Both the position numbers and the translations under genes were made by a program. DNA of 64,000 nt from positions 186,001-250,000 of the forward strand of contig NZ_BAAAOK010000006.1 in the NCBI RefSeq assembly GCF_039530285.1. Reading direction: 5' to 3'. Shown piece after piece: positions 51,379 to 60,028 of the stretch. Within the stretch, counting starts at the first letter, position 1. Each line of letters starts with the position of its first letter. The notes beneath the pieces were generated by a model. It searched no databases, had not been told where the DNA came from, and was given only the letters and a program-made list of their open reading frames with translations. The DNA comes from Actinomadura_C alba. GTDB lineage: Bacteria > Actinomycetota > Actinomycetes > Streptosporangiales > Streptosporangiaceae.

Positions 51379-52595
51379 GGCAACCTCATCACGTCGACCC
51401 TGGCGCCCGCCGGGAGCCGTTCGACATCCTCGAGCACGACGATGAGCCCGTCGGCCGACGACAGCGCGGCGAGCTGGTGGGAACCCTGTCCCTCGGCGGG
51501 AGTGGCCGCGTAGCGCTGGTCCTCGCCGCCGGGGGGGCGGTTCAGCCGGGTGCGCAGGTAATGCCGCACCCCGCGCGGCGAGGTGATCTCCTGGGTGAGC
51601 ACGGCGGGCACCGTGGGCAGCGACTCGGGCGGCAGCCCCTGCATGGCGCGCAGGGCGGGCCGTACGAAGACCTGGAAGGAGACGTACGCGCTCACCGGGT
51701 TGCCGGGCAGGGTGAAGATCGGCGTGATGCCGTCGATCAGCCCGAAGCCCTGCGGCTTGCCGGGGCGCATCGCGACGCTGCTGAACTCCATGGTGCCGAG
51801 CCCCGACAGCACGTCCTTGACGACGTCCTTGGCACCCATCGAGACGCCGCCCGTCGTGATGATCGCGTCGGCGCGGGTCAGCTGGTCCTTGATCGTCTCC
51901 AGGACCTTGTCGGACTCGTCGGCCACCGTCGCCTGGCGGTAGCCGACTCCCCCCGCCTCGCGGACGGCGACGGCGAGCATGAAGCTGTTGGAGTCCCAGA
52001 TCTGCCCCGGGGCGATCTGCGAGCCGGGTTCGCGCAGCTCGCTGCCGGTGGACATGACGACGACGCGCGGCTTGGGCCGTACGGGCACGCGGCCCCGGCC
52101 GACGGCGGCGAGCATGCCGAGCTGCGCCGCGCCCAGCCGTACGCCCGGCTCCAGCACCACCTGACCGGCCCGGACGTCCTCGCCGGCCCGCCTGATGTAG
52201 TGACCGGGCGGCGCGGCACGCGCGATGTTCACGCGCACCGTGCCGCCGTCGGTCCACTCGACCGGGATGACCGCGTCGGCCCCGGCGGGCATCGGCGCAC
52301 CGGTCATGATCCGCGCGCACAGGCCGGGCTCGATCGCCGAGATGGCCTGGTCGCCCGCCATGACGTCGCCGATGACGGGCAGCGACACCGGCGTCTCCGG
52401 CGACGCCGCCATCACGTCGGAGGCGCAGACCGCGTACCCGTCCATGGCGGAGTTGTCGAAGGGCGGCAGCGGAACCGGCGCCGTCACCGGCTCGGCCAGC
52501 GACGCGCCCTCAGCGTCGAGCAGGGCGATGTCGAGCGGCGCCAGCAGCGGCACCGCACTGAGGATCCCGGAGAGGTGTTCCTCGACGCTCTTCAT
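51375..52595 (-). CDS. glp: Gephyrin-like molybdotransferase MoeA/Glp
   Basis: 406 residues. MoeA domains: N-terminal PFDNSAMDGYAVCASD, VIPVEWTDGG and VVMSTGSELREPGSQI, the MoCF core with DAIITTGGVSMGAKDVVKDVL and LPGNPVSAYVSFQVFVRPALR. Either inserts molybdenum into the cofactor or, as the Corynebacterium homologue Glp next to GlpR, also binds FtsZ. The four-base overlap with moaC and the sepX gene at the end of the operon support both links. Confidence 0.93.
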   Translation of the reverse strand: MKSVEEHLSGILSAVPLLAPLDIALLDAEGASLAEPVTAPVPLPPFDNSAMDGYAVCASDVMAASPETPVSLPVIGDVMAGDQAISAIEPGLCARIMTGAPMPAGADAVIPVEWTDGGTVRVNIARAAPPGHYIRRAGEDVRAGQVVLEPGVRLGAAQLGMLAAVGRGRVPVRPKPRVVVMSTGSELREPGSQIAPGQIWDSNSFMLAVAVREAGGVGYRQATVADESDKVLETIKDQLTRADAIITTGGVSMGAKDVVKDVLSGLGTMEFSSVAMRPGKPQGFGLIDGITPIFTLPGNPVSAYVSFQVFVRPALRAMQGLPPESLPTVPAVLTQEITSPRGVRHYLRTRLNRPPGGEDQRYAATPAEGQGSHQLAALSSADGLIVVLEDVERLPAGARVDVMRLP

Positions 52596-52653
52596 CGCCC
52601 TAGCTCATCTCCTCGTGTCGGCTTCGTGGTCGTGGATGTCGCCCGCCCCTCGT

Positions 52654-53562
52654 TCAGGCGTCGTCGTGCGCCGCCACGAACTCCCGGAGCCATGGCATGA
52701 ACTCGGGCGCCAGGTCCGGCCGCTCGGAGGCGAACTGCACGACTGTGCGGAGGTACTCCAGTTTGTTGCCGGTGTCGTAGCGGCGCCCCCGGAACAGCAC
52801 ACCGTGCACCTGCCCACCGTCGCTCGCCTCCATGCCGGCGAGCGTGCGCAGGGCGTCGGTGAGCTGGATCTCGCCGCCGCGCCCTGGCGGGGTCTTGTCC
52901 AGTACGTCGAAGATCGCGGGATCGCAGACGTAGCGGCCGATGATGATCCACCGGCTCGGGGCGTCCTCGGGGGCCGGCTTCTCGATCAGATCGGTCACGT
53001 TGACCACGTCGTCCTCCTCGGTCGGCGCGATCGCGGCGCAGCCGTACGAGGAGACCTGGTCCGGCTCGACCTCCATGAGCGCGATGACGCTGCCGCCGTA
53101 CTGGTTGCGCACCTCGATCATCCGGGTGAGCAGCGGGTCGCGGGCGTCGATCATGTCGTCGCCGAGCAGCACCGCGAAGGGGTCGCGGCCGACGTGCTGG
53201 CGGGCGCAGTGGACGGCGTGCCCGAGCCCCTTGGGCTCGCCCTGGCGCACGTAGTGCATGATGGCGAGCTCGCTGGACTCGCGTACCGCTTCGAGCCTTT
53301 CTTCGTCGCCCTTGGCGTGCAGTGCCTCCTCAAGCTCGTAGGCTCGATCGAAGTGGTCCTCGATGGAACGCTTGCTGCGCCCGGTCACCATGAGCACGTC
53401 GGTGAGGCCCGCGGACACGGCCTCTTCGACCACGTACTGGATCGCGGGCTTGTCGACGATGGGCAGCATCTCTTTGGGAGTCGCCTTGGTGGCGGGGAGG
53501 AAGCGGGTTCCAAGGCCGGCCGCCGGGACGACCGCCTTGAGGACAGGTGTGAAGTCGGCCAT
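52654..53562 (-). CDS. galU: UTP-glucose-1-phosphate uridylyltransferase
   Basis: 302 residues. Nucleotidyltransferase signature VVPAAGLGTRFLPATKATPKEML with the catalytic Arg/Lys, then PAIQYVVEEAV, AVLLGDDMIDARDPLL and GYGCAAI-like substrate loop (VSSYGCAAIAPTEED). Makes UDP-glucose for wall glycans and trehalose. First gene of the minus-strand operon; 33 bases from the divergent 5-formyl-THF cyclo-ligase start. Confidence 0.95.
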   Translation of the reverse strand: MADFTPVLKAVVPAAGLGTRFLPATKATPKEMLPIVDKPAIQYVVEEAVSAGLTDVLMVTGRSKRSIEDHFDRAYELEEALHAKGDEERLEAVRESSELAIMHYVRQGEPKGLGHAVHCARQHVGRDPFAVLLGDDMIDARDPLLTRMIEVRNQYGGSVIALMEVEPDQVSSYGCAAIAPTEEDDVVNVTDLIEKPAPEDAPSRWIIIGRYVCDPAIFDVLDKTPPGRGGEIQLTDALRTLAGMEASDGGQVHGVLFRGRRYDTGNKLEYLRTVVQFASERPDLAPEFMPWLREFVAAHDDA

Positions 53563-53595
53563 GCGTTGACCCTAGTCACCGGAAGGCGGAGAGTC

Positions 53596-54261
53596 GTGCA
53601 GGACCCTGAGGGGCAGGCCGGAACATCGGCGGGAAAGACGGCGGGGGCGGCCCTGCCGGTCGACGCGCGCCACGCCGACAAGGCGGCGTGGCGCGCGTCG
53701 TTGCTGGCCGCGCGGGGTGCGATGGGCACCGAGGACCGCGCCGCGGCCGCGCGGTCGATACGTGACGCCCTGCTCACGCTGCCCGAGGTGGAGATGGCCG
53801 CCTCCATCGCCGCGTACGCCTCGCTCCGCAGCGAGCCCGACACCGGCGGGCTGCTGTTCGCCCTCTGGAAGCGGGGGACGTACGTGCTGCTCCCCCGGGT
53901 GCTGCCGGATCGCGATCTCGACTGGGCGACCTACGAGGGGCCCGACTCGCTCGTGCCCGGCCCGTACGGGCTGCTCCAGCCGACCGCCGAGGCGCGCGGA
54001 GTGCGTGCCGTGGAGGCGGCCGACGTCGTGATCGTCCCCTCGCTGGCGGTCGACCGTACCGGCGTGCGCCTCGGCCGGGGCGGCGGGTCGTACGACCGCG
54101 CGCTGGCGCGGGTCGGCCCGCAGATCCTCACGGTCGGCCTGGTGTACGACGCCGAGCTGGTCGAGGCGCTGCCGTCCGCACCGCACGACCAGCGGCTCCG
54201 GGCCGTCGTCACGCCTTCGGGGGGCTTCCACCGCTTCCCGGGGACCCGGCCGGCGACCTGA
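53596..54261 (+). CDS. 5-formyltetrahydrofolate cyclo-ligase
   Basis: 221 residues from GTG 53596 (GGAGAGTC upstream). Family blocks: HADKAAWRASLLAARGAM, ASLRSEPDTGGLL, TYVLLPRVLPDRDLDWATY, PSLAVDRTGVRLGRGGGSYDRALA (the conserved GRGGGYYD-type ATP site, here GGSYD) and LPSAPHDQRLRAVVTPSG. Recycles 5-formyl-THF to 5,10-methenyl-THF. Confidence 0.93.
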   Translation: MQDPEGQAGTSAGKTAGAALPVDARHADKAAWRASLLAARGAMGTEDRAAAARSIRDALLTLPEVEMAASIAAYASLRSEPDTGGLLFALWKRGTYVLLPRVLPDRDLDWATYEGPDSLVPGPYGLLQPTAEARGVRAVEAADVVIVPSLAVDRTGVRLGRGGGSYDRALARVGPQILTVGLVYDAELVEALPSAPHDQRLRAVVTPSGGFHRFPGTRPAT

Positions 54262-54308
54262 CCCACGACATCTATGTCCGATTAGTAGCGCTCTGGTAGG
54301 AATGACGC

Positions 54309-55316
54309 ATGGCTGACGGCCCGTGGCGGATCCTGGCATTGCCTCCCCTCGACGAAGCGATCATCCGGCGGTTGTTCACCGATCCGGCGGCGGACGTGTC
54401 CGTACCGCGGAGCCGGGATCGCGAGGGCCTGCACGCCGCGCTGGCCGACGCGGAACTCGTGATCGGGGACTTCACCGGCGTGCTGGCGCTGGACGCCGAC
54501 GCGGTCGCGGCCGCGCCTCACCTGGCGTTCGTCCAGATGCCGCAGGTCGGCGTGGACAGCTGCGATCTGGCGGCGTTGACCGCGGCCGAGGTACCGGTGG
54601 CGAACACCGCCGGGGCCAACGCCCGCGCGGTCGCCGAGTGGGCGGTGGCCGCCGCCTTCGCCCTGTGCCGTCACCTGGTCTGGGGCGACCGGCGGATGCG
54701 CTCCGGCTCGTGGCCGCAGGCCGAGCTGCTGGGCCGCGGCACCCGTGAGATCCACACCCAGCGCGTCGGCGTCCTCGGGTACGGCGCGATCGGAGCCGAG
54801 ACCGCCCGGCTGTTCGAGGCGCTCGGCTGCAAGGTGTCCTACTGGTCGCGACGCCGGCGCCCCGACGTGTCCCCCGCCTACCTGGAGCTCGACGAGCTGC
54901 TGGGCTGGTCCGACATCCTGGTCATGGCGCTGCCCCGCACCGCCGAGACCGCCGGGCTGCTCGGCCCGGAGCGGCTCGCGCTGCTGCCGCAGGGGGCTTT
55001 CCTCGTCAACGTCTCGCGGGGCGGGATCGCCCCGGACCAGGCCGTTCTGGACGCCCTGAACTCGGGGCGGCTCGCCGGGGCGGCGCTCGACGTCTTCGAG
55101 CCGGAGCCCCTGGCCGCCGACCATCCGCTCCGCTCGCACGAGAACGTGCTGCTGTCACCGCACGTCGCCGGTGCGACCGGACAGGCCCAGCTCAACATCC
55201 TGTCGCAGGTCGCCGCCAACATCGCCGCGGCGATCAATGGCGATCCGGTGATCAACGTGGTGAACGAGGTGGCACCTCGGGTGCACCGCCGCTCCGGCGG
55301 CTCCCGAGAGGGCTGA
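54309..55316 (+). CDS. NAD-dependent D-2-hydroxyacid dehydrogenase family protein
   Basis: 335 residues. Rossmann VGVLGYGAIGAETARLFEALG; catalytic Arg in LVNVSRGGIAPDQAVLDAL, Glu in DVFEPEPL, His in LLSPHVAGATGQA. N-terminal catalytic domain DFTGVLALDADAVAAAPHLAFVQMPQVGVDSCDL. Substrate not inferable; similar proteins act on glyoxylate, hydroxypyruvate or phosphoglycerate. Confidence 0.93.
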   Translation: MADGPWRILALPPLDEAIIRRLFTDPAADVSVPRSRDREGLHAALADAELVIGDFTGVLALDADAVAAAPHLAFVQMPQVGVDSCDLAALTAAEVPVANTAGANARAVAEWAVAAAFALCRHLVWGDRRMRSGSWPQAELLGRGTREIHTQRVGVLGYGAIGAETARLFEALGCKVSYWSRRRRPDVSPAYLELDELLGWSDILVMALPRTAETAGLLGPERLALLPQGAFLVNVSRGGIAPDQAVLDALNSGRLAGAALDVFEPEPLAADHPLRSHENVLLSPHVAGATGQAQLNILSQVAANIAAAINGDPVINVVNEVAPRVHRRSGGSREG

Positions 55317-55409
55317 CCGGCCGCCGTCGCTTTACTACAAGTGTGCGGTACCCCCTCAAATCTGTAGGATCGCTACAACCACTGATCGCGGGTTTGAAGG
55401 GCGGTGTGC

Positions 55410-56894
55410 GTGCGGCTCGACGTCTGGATGCTCTCGGGCGCCGCCCTCGTGATCGTGTCGATCGTGGCCGTACGGCTCTCGTACCGGATAGGCCTGCCGA
55501 GCCTTCTCGCCTACCTCGGGCTCGGGCTGCTCCTGGGCGAGTCGGGGTTCGGCATCCGCTTCGACAACGCCGAGCTGGCCCAGACCCTCGGCTTGGCCGC
55601 CCTCGTGGTGATCTTGACCGAGGGCGGGCTCACCACCAACTGGAAGGACGTCCGGCCGGGCATCCCCGTGGCACTGTCCCTCGCCACGATCGGCACGGCG
55701 GTGAGCGTCGTCGTGGTCGCGCTCACCGGGCACTACCTGATCGGATTCGACTGGCGGCTGGCGTTCCTGCTCGGTGCCGTGCTCGCGCCGACCGACTCGG
55801 CCGCCGTCTTCTCCGTGCTCAGACGGCTGCCGCTCCCGCGTCGCCTGGCCGGAAGCCTCGAGGCCGAGTCGGGCTTCAACGACGCTCCCGTCGTGATCAT
55901 CGTGGTGATGCTCAGCTCCGGCCACGGGCACCCGCCGGGCCTGTGGTCGCTGCTGGCGATCCTGCTGTACGAACTCGTGGTCGGCGCCGTGGTGGGCCTG
56001 GTGATCGGCCCGCTCGGCGCCTACGCCCTGCGCAGGGTGGCCCTGCCCGCATCGGGCCTCTATCCGATCGCCGTGCTGTCACTGGCACTGGGCTCGTACG
56101 GTGCCGCGACCCTGCTCCACGCGAGCGGCTTCCTGGCCTGTTACCTGTGCGCGCTCGCGCTCGGCAACGCCCGGCTCCCGCACCGGCCGGCGACCCGCGG
56201 CTTCGCCGAGGGTCTCGCCTGGCTGTCCCAGATCGGGCTGTTCGTCATGCTGGGCCTGCTCGCCTCGCCGTCGGAACTGCCTGTGCAGGTGCTGCCCGGC
56301 CTGATCGCCGGCTTTGTGCTCGTCCTGCTGGCCAGGCCGCTGTCGGTCCTGATCTCGACACTGGGGTTCGGAATCAGCTGGCGGGAGAAAGCGTTCCTAT
56401 CCTGGGCCGGCCTGAGAGGCGCAGTGCCGATCGTGCTGGCCACCGTACCGATGACCAACGCCGTGCCGGGGGCGCAACGCATGTTCGCGCTCGTCTTCGT
56501 CGTGGTCGTGGTGTTCACCCTGCTCCAGGGACCTACCCTGCCGGTGTTCGCGCGGCTGTGCGGGGTCACCGTCGACGGCGAGCCGAGGGAGCTGCAGGTG
56601 GAGGCGGCGCCGCTGGAGGAACTCGATGCCGATCTGCTGGAGGTCCGGGTCCCGCCCGATTCCCAGCTCAGCGGTGTCGAGATCTTCGAGTTGCGCCTGC
56701 CCACCGGGGCGTCCATCACACTGATCGTGCGAGACGGGCAAAGTTTCGTGCCCGGTCCGACCGACGAGATCCGTGGTGGCGACGTACTGCTGGTCGTCGC
56801 GACCGCGGCCGCCCGCGACGAGGCGGAGCGGCGGTTGCGCGCGATCAGCAGGCGCGGCAAGCTGGCCGGCTGGTTCGGTGAGACCGGTGAGTAA
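55410..56894 (+). CDS. CPA1-type potassium/proton antiporter with C-terminal TrkA_C domain
   Basis: 494 residues from GTG 55410; GTG 55404 is two codons upstream but too near the AAGGG. Twelve or more membrane segments; the ion site reads LAPTDSAAVFSVLRR with TDSA and later SGFNDAPVVIIVV with ND, as in NhaP2/CvrA. TrkA_C-like tail (EVRVPPDSQLSGVEIFELRLPTGASITLIVRDG, in blocks) binds a nucleotide regulator such as c-di-AMP in related proteins. Role in K+ homeostasis or osmoadaptation. Confidence 0.92.
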   Translation: MRLDVWMLSGAALVIVSIVAVRLSYRIGLPSLLAYLGLGLLLGESGFGIRFDNAELAQTLGLAALVVILTEGGLTTNWKDVRPGIPVALSLATIGTAVSVVVVALTGHYLIGFDWRLAFLLGAVLAPTDSAAVFSVLRRLPLPRRLAGSLEAESGFNDAPVVIIVVMLSSGHGHPPGLWSLLAILLYELVVGAVVGLVIGPLGAYALRRVALPASGLYPIAVLSLALGSYGAATLLHASGFLACYLCALALGNARLPHRPATRGFAEGLAWLSQIGLFVMLGLLASPSELPVQVLPGLIAGFVLVLLARPLSVLISTLGFGISWREKAFLSWAGLRGAVPIVLATVPMTNAVPGAQRMFALVFVVVVVFTLLQGPTLPVFARLCGVTVDGEPRELQVEAAPLEELDADLLEVRVPPDSQLSGVEIFELRLPTGASITLIVRDGQSFVPGPTDEIRGGDVLLVVATAAARDEAERRLRAISRRGKLAGWFGETGE

Positions 56895-56979
56895 CCGGCG
56901 AACATTCCGCAGGTACCATTAGCAGCCGATAGATGAGAGTGCCAGTCCCGACGGGGCTGTGTGCAGCTAGGAGGAGCCC

Positions 56980-57327
56980 GTGCCGACTTATCAGTACGCC
57001 TGCACCGCGTGCGACGAGCGGCTCGAGGTCGTACAGAGGTTCAGCGACGACCCAATGACGGAGTGCACGACCTGCGGTGGTCGCCTGCGCAAGGTGTTCT
57101 CCGCCGCCGGCATCATCTTCAAGGGATCGGGCTTCTACCGGACCGACAGCCGCGGCTCCGGCAAGGGCTCCTCGTCCACCACGACCAGTGCCTCGGAGAA
57201 GTCGGACAAGAAGGGCGAGTCCACGAAGTCCGAGGCCAAGAGCGGCTCCGGCGACTCCACGGGATCTTCCTCATCCTCATCCTCATCTTCTTCTTCGTCG
57301 TCCTCCTCGTCCGAGAAGGTCGCCTGA
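56980..57327 (+). CDS. FmdB-family zinc ribbon protein with poly-Ser tail
   Basis: 115 residues from GTG 56980 directly after AGGAGGAGCCC. N-terminal PTYQYACTACDERLEVVQRFSDDP and CTTCGGRLRKVF form the FmdB zinc ribbon (two CxxC). Then comes GIIFKGSGFYRTDSR, conserved in the family, followed by a Lys/Ser-rich tail and a run of about 18 serines encoded by TCN repeats. The tail length is variable in related genes. Function unknown; lies in a conserved position near the cyclo-ligase gene. Confidence 0.92.
   Translation: MPTYQYACTACDERLEVVQRFSDDPMTECTTCGGRLRKVFSAAGIIFKGSGFYRTDSRGSGKGSSSTTTSASEKSDKKGESTKSEAKSGSGDSTGSSSSSSSSSSSSSSSSEKVA
57271..57315 (+). repeat. TCN serine microsatellite in fmdB
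   Basis: Near-continuous TCC/TCA/TCT/TCG codons encode the poly-Ser tract. The repeat is prone to slippage, in steps of three bases without frame loss. Confidence 0.8.
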
Positions 57328-57337
57328 CCCACGGCAC

Positions 57338-57373
57338 GGCCGGATCCGGGGCATGACGGCCCCGGACCCGGCC
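57338..57373. terminator. Bidirectional hairpin between fmdB and the serine hydrolase
   Basis: GGCCGGATCCGGGGC (57338-57352) pairs with GCCCCGGACCCGGCC (57359-57373), one mismatch, between two convergent stop codons. Confidence 0.65.
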
Positions 57374-57389
57374 CTCGCCATGCCGCCCC

Positions 57390-58532
57390 TCAGCCGTCGG
57401 CGACGGCCTTGGCGACGATCTCACCGATCCGCTCGACGACGGTGAACTGCCCGGCGGTCATCCGGTTCTTGGCGACGGCGAAGACCACTCCGGTGGCCGT
57501 GTCGGCGTACGCGGCACTTCCGCCGGTGCCGCCCATCCCGAACACCGTCGGCGCCTCGGGCGCACCCGGCGTGGGCAGGCCGATCTCGAAGCCGAGGGCC
57601 CTCTTGCACGGGAAGCTCGTGAGCTCGTCGACCCCGCTGTAGGCCACGGAGGTGATCTCACGGAGCCGCTCGGGGCCGACGAGGCGCACCCCGTCCACCT
57701 CGTGCAGCAGCGCCGCGTACATCCGCGCCACACCACGCGCGGACATGGTGCCCCCCGCGGGAATGTCGGAGATCATCACATCGGCGCGGTTGCCGTACTC
57801 GGCGTTCGGCAGCACCGCGAACGGCGCCGCCGTGTACCCGTTCACGACCTTGAAGAACGGGATCTGCTCCAGCATCTCGGGGGTCATCTCCGGCATGTCG
57901 GCCGGGGCGGGTGCGTCGTCCAGCCGCGCCAGCCTGCCCAGCTCCGCCTCTGGGACGCCGAAGTAAAGCTCGTCGGCGACGCCCAGCGGCCCCGCCACGT
58001 CCTCGCGCAGGACCTGCGAGATCGGCCGGCCGGTCACGCGGCGGGCGACCTCGCCGAGGATGTAACCGTACGACTGGGCGTGGTAGCCGGTGCTGGCGCC
58101 CGGCTCCCACCACAGCTGCTCGTCGGCGATCGCGGCGCATATCTTGTCCCAGTCGCACAGGTCCTCAGGCGTGGTGTCGGCGGGCAGTCCGGGCACGCCG
58201 GCGGTGTGGGTGAGCACCTGCCGTACGGTCACGCCCTTCTTGCCGTGGGCGCCGAACTCCGGCCACAGGTCGGCGACGGGGGTGTCGTAGTCCAGGGCAC
58301 CCCGCTCGGCGAGCACGTGCACGACGGTCGCCGTGACGGCCTTGCCGACCGAGGCGACGAAGACGGGGGTGTCGGAGCTGAGCGCGCGCCCGGTCTCGGG
58401 GTCGGCGACGCCCGCGACGGCGTCGACCAGCGCCTCGCCGTGCCGGTAGACGGCGACCTGCAGACCCGTCTCCGCTCCCGACTCGACCAACCGGTCGATG
58501 GCCTCCTGGACCTGCTTCTGCAGTCGCTCCAT
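57390..58532 (-). CDS. Serine hydrolase of the beta-lactamase/esterase family
   Basis: 380 residues from ATG 58532. Ser-x-x-Lys motif is FVASVGKAVTA, and the Tyr motif YHAQSYGY; the third motif is near GMGGTGGSAAY (G-x-G-like). Class C/PBP4-like esterase fold, N-terminus MERLQKQVQEAIDRLV without signal peptide. Cytoplasmic esterases like EstB are the nearest analogues. Convergent with fmdB. Confidence 0.9.
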   Translation of the reverse strand: MERLQKQVQEAIDRLVESGAETGLQVAVYRHGEALVDAVAGVADPETGRALSSDTPVFVASVGKAVTATVVHVLAERGALDYDTPVADLWPEFGAHGKKGVTVRQVLTHTAGVPGLPADTTPEDLCDWDKICAAIADEQLWWEPGASTGYHAQSYGYILGEVARRVTGRPISQVLREDVAGPLGVADELYFGVPEAELGRLARLDDAPAPADMPEMTPEMLEQIPFFKVVNGYTAAPFAVLPNAEYGNRADVMISDIPAGGTMSARGVARMYAALLHEVDGVRLVGPERLREITSVAYSGVDELTSFPCKRALGFEIGLPTPGAPEAPTVFGMGGTGGSAAYADTATGVVFAVAKNRMTAGQFTVVERIGEIVAKAVADG

Positions 58533-58632
58533 GATCGCTTCCGTTCTCGAGGATGATGTGATCACCGGTGAGACGGCACGACGGCGGAACAGGAATCGGT
58601 CGCGCGGAATCTTTTTCGGAGCGGGTAGTCGT

Positions 58633-59679
58633 TCAGAGCGTCGCCGGCAGGCCGAACAGGGGGAACACATCTTCACCGAAGGTCGTGATCTCGGCGACCA
58701 GGCCGTCCTCGACCCGCAGCACGCTGAGCCAGGACGGGCTGAACACCGGCTCGCCCGGCCGCCGCAGGTACGCCGCGGCGGCGGGCTGCCGGTTCGCCCA
58801 CGTGGGCAGGACGCGCCAGTCGCCCCACGCTTCGGGACCGACCATGGCCCAGCGCCAGCCCTCCACGATGGCCTCCCCGCCCAGAATCCAGATCGGCTCC
58901 GGCGGCATCGTCTGCACGGCGTCCTCGCGTAGCACGGCGGCCAGGATGTCAGGGTCGGCCTGCTCGATCGCATCGATATAGCGCTGCAGCAACGCGCGCT
59001 CGTCCGCGCTGGGGTCCGCGGACGGCGCCCACTCCGACCGCCGCCCGGGCAGGTGCGCCCGCATCGTCGGCCGGGCCCGCTGGAGCGCGCTCTTCACCGT
59101 GGCGACGCTCACCTCGAGCAGGTCGGCTGTCTCCTGTCCCGACCAGCCGAGCACGTCGCGCAGGATCAGCACGGCGCGCTGCCTCGGCGGCAGGTGCTGG
59201 ATCGCGGTCAGGAAGGCGAGCTCGATCGTCTCCTTCGCGACGACCGTAGCGTCCGGTTCGGCGTCGCCCGGGGCGGCCGGCTCGAGCAGCCGGTCGGGGT
59301 ACGGCCGGATCCAGTAGATCTGGGTCGTCGGCGCCGACGCGGCGTCGACGCTCGCCGCCACCGGCTCCTGGCGAGGCCGGGGTCGGCGCGGATGGCGGTC
59401 GAGGAGGTCGAGGCAGGCGTTGGTGGCGATCCGGTACAGCCAGGCGCGGAAGGTGGAGCGCCCCTGGAAGGTCTCCCGTCTGCGCCAGGCGCGCAGGAAC
59501 GTCTCCTGTACCTGATCTTCCGCGTCCTCGAACGAGCCGAGCATGCGGTAGCAGTGCACCCGGAGCTCCCGGCGGTACTCCTCGAAGAGCAGCCCGAACG
59601 CCGCCTCGTCGCCCGCCTGTGCCGCCGCCACGACCTCGGCCTGCTCCACCTGGCCTCGCCTCGCCCTGTCCCTGACCAC
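58633..59679 (-). CDS. ECF RNA polymerase sigma factor with C-terminal SnoaL domain
   Basis: 348 residues from GTG 59679, seven bases after GGGGAGG. Sigma2: LLFEEYRRELRVHCYRMLGSFEDAEDQVQETFLRAWRR; sigma4: LPPRQRAVLILRDVLGWSGQETADLLEVSVATVKSALQRAR. The last 130 residues (IDAIEQADPDILAAVLREDAV, WANRQPAAAAYLRRP) form a SnoaL/NTF2 domain as in the SigJ-like ECF groups, which use it in place of an anti-sigma factor. No anti-sigma gene is nearby. Confidence 0.93.
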   Translation of the reverse strand: MVRDRARRGQVEQAEVVAAAQAGDEAAFGLLFEEYRRELRVHCYRMLGSFEDAEDQVQETFLRAWRRRETFQGRSTFRAWLYRIATNACLDLLDRHPRRPRPRQEPVAASVDAASAPTTQIYWIRPYPDRLLEPAAPGDAEPDATVVAKETIELAFLTAIQHLPPRQRAVLILRDVLGWSGQETADLLEVSVATVKSALQRARPTMRAHLPGRRSEWAPSADPSADERALLQRYIDAIEQADPDILAAVLREDAVQTMPPEPIWILGGEAIVEGWRWAMVGPEAWGDWRVLPTWANRQPAAAAYLRRPGEPVFSPSWLSVLRVEDGLVAEITTFGEDVFPLFGLPATL

Positions 59680-60028
59680 GGAACGCCCTCCCCGACCGTA
59701 CAACGGGCGGTCGCCGGCCCGAACGCCGACTCATGGATCAAGCCGACTCATGGGTCAAAGGACGCAGGCGTCTACGCCGGAAGGTCGAGGGGGCGACTCG
59801 TCCGTACGGCGTAGGCGCTCCAGGCCCGCTACTCCACCGGGACCTGACGCGATCACATCCGCTGGAGGACGCGGAGTCGGCGCCCGGCGGAGACGATTTG
59901 TCCTGTGCACGGCGAGGCCGAACTCGACGAGTTCCGAGTCAGGCGCTAACGCGATAGTACTTGACAAGTCTCGGCATCAGAGACATTCTAAGCTAGCTCA
60001 CGATATATCTTGAAAAACGGAGAGGGAC
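59680..60028. other. Divergent promoter region of sigma factor and MMPL transporter
   Basis: No gene seen. Contains a good sigma70-type promoter (59961-59989), the palindrome ACTTG-A-CAAGT (59959-59969) overlapping its -35 box, and AGCTAGCT and GATATATC palindromes just downstream. Confidence 0.6.
59959..59989 (+). promoter_or_regulatory. Sigma70-type promoter with operator-like palindrome upstream of MMPL gene
   Basis: TTGACA (59961-59966), 17-base spacer, CATTCT (59984-59989), 40 bases before ATG 60029. The -35 box is inside ACTTGACAAGT, so a TetR/MarR-type repressor could compete with polymerase. Confidence 0.65.

Noticed and set aside
50878..52320. Minus-strand 480-codon frame as a moeA-moaC fusion
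   Set aside because: Its first part is out of frame with moeA and not protein-like; the moaC part starts at ATG 51378 with a four-base overlap.
52225..53595. Plus-strand extension of the cyclo-ligase frame across galU and moeA
   Set aside because: Only the last 221 codons match the family; the earlier part mirrors the minus-strand genes.
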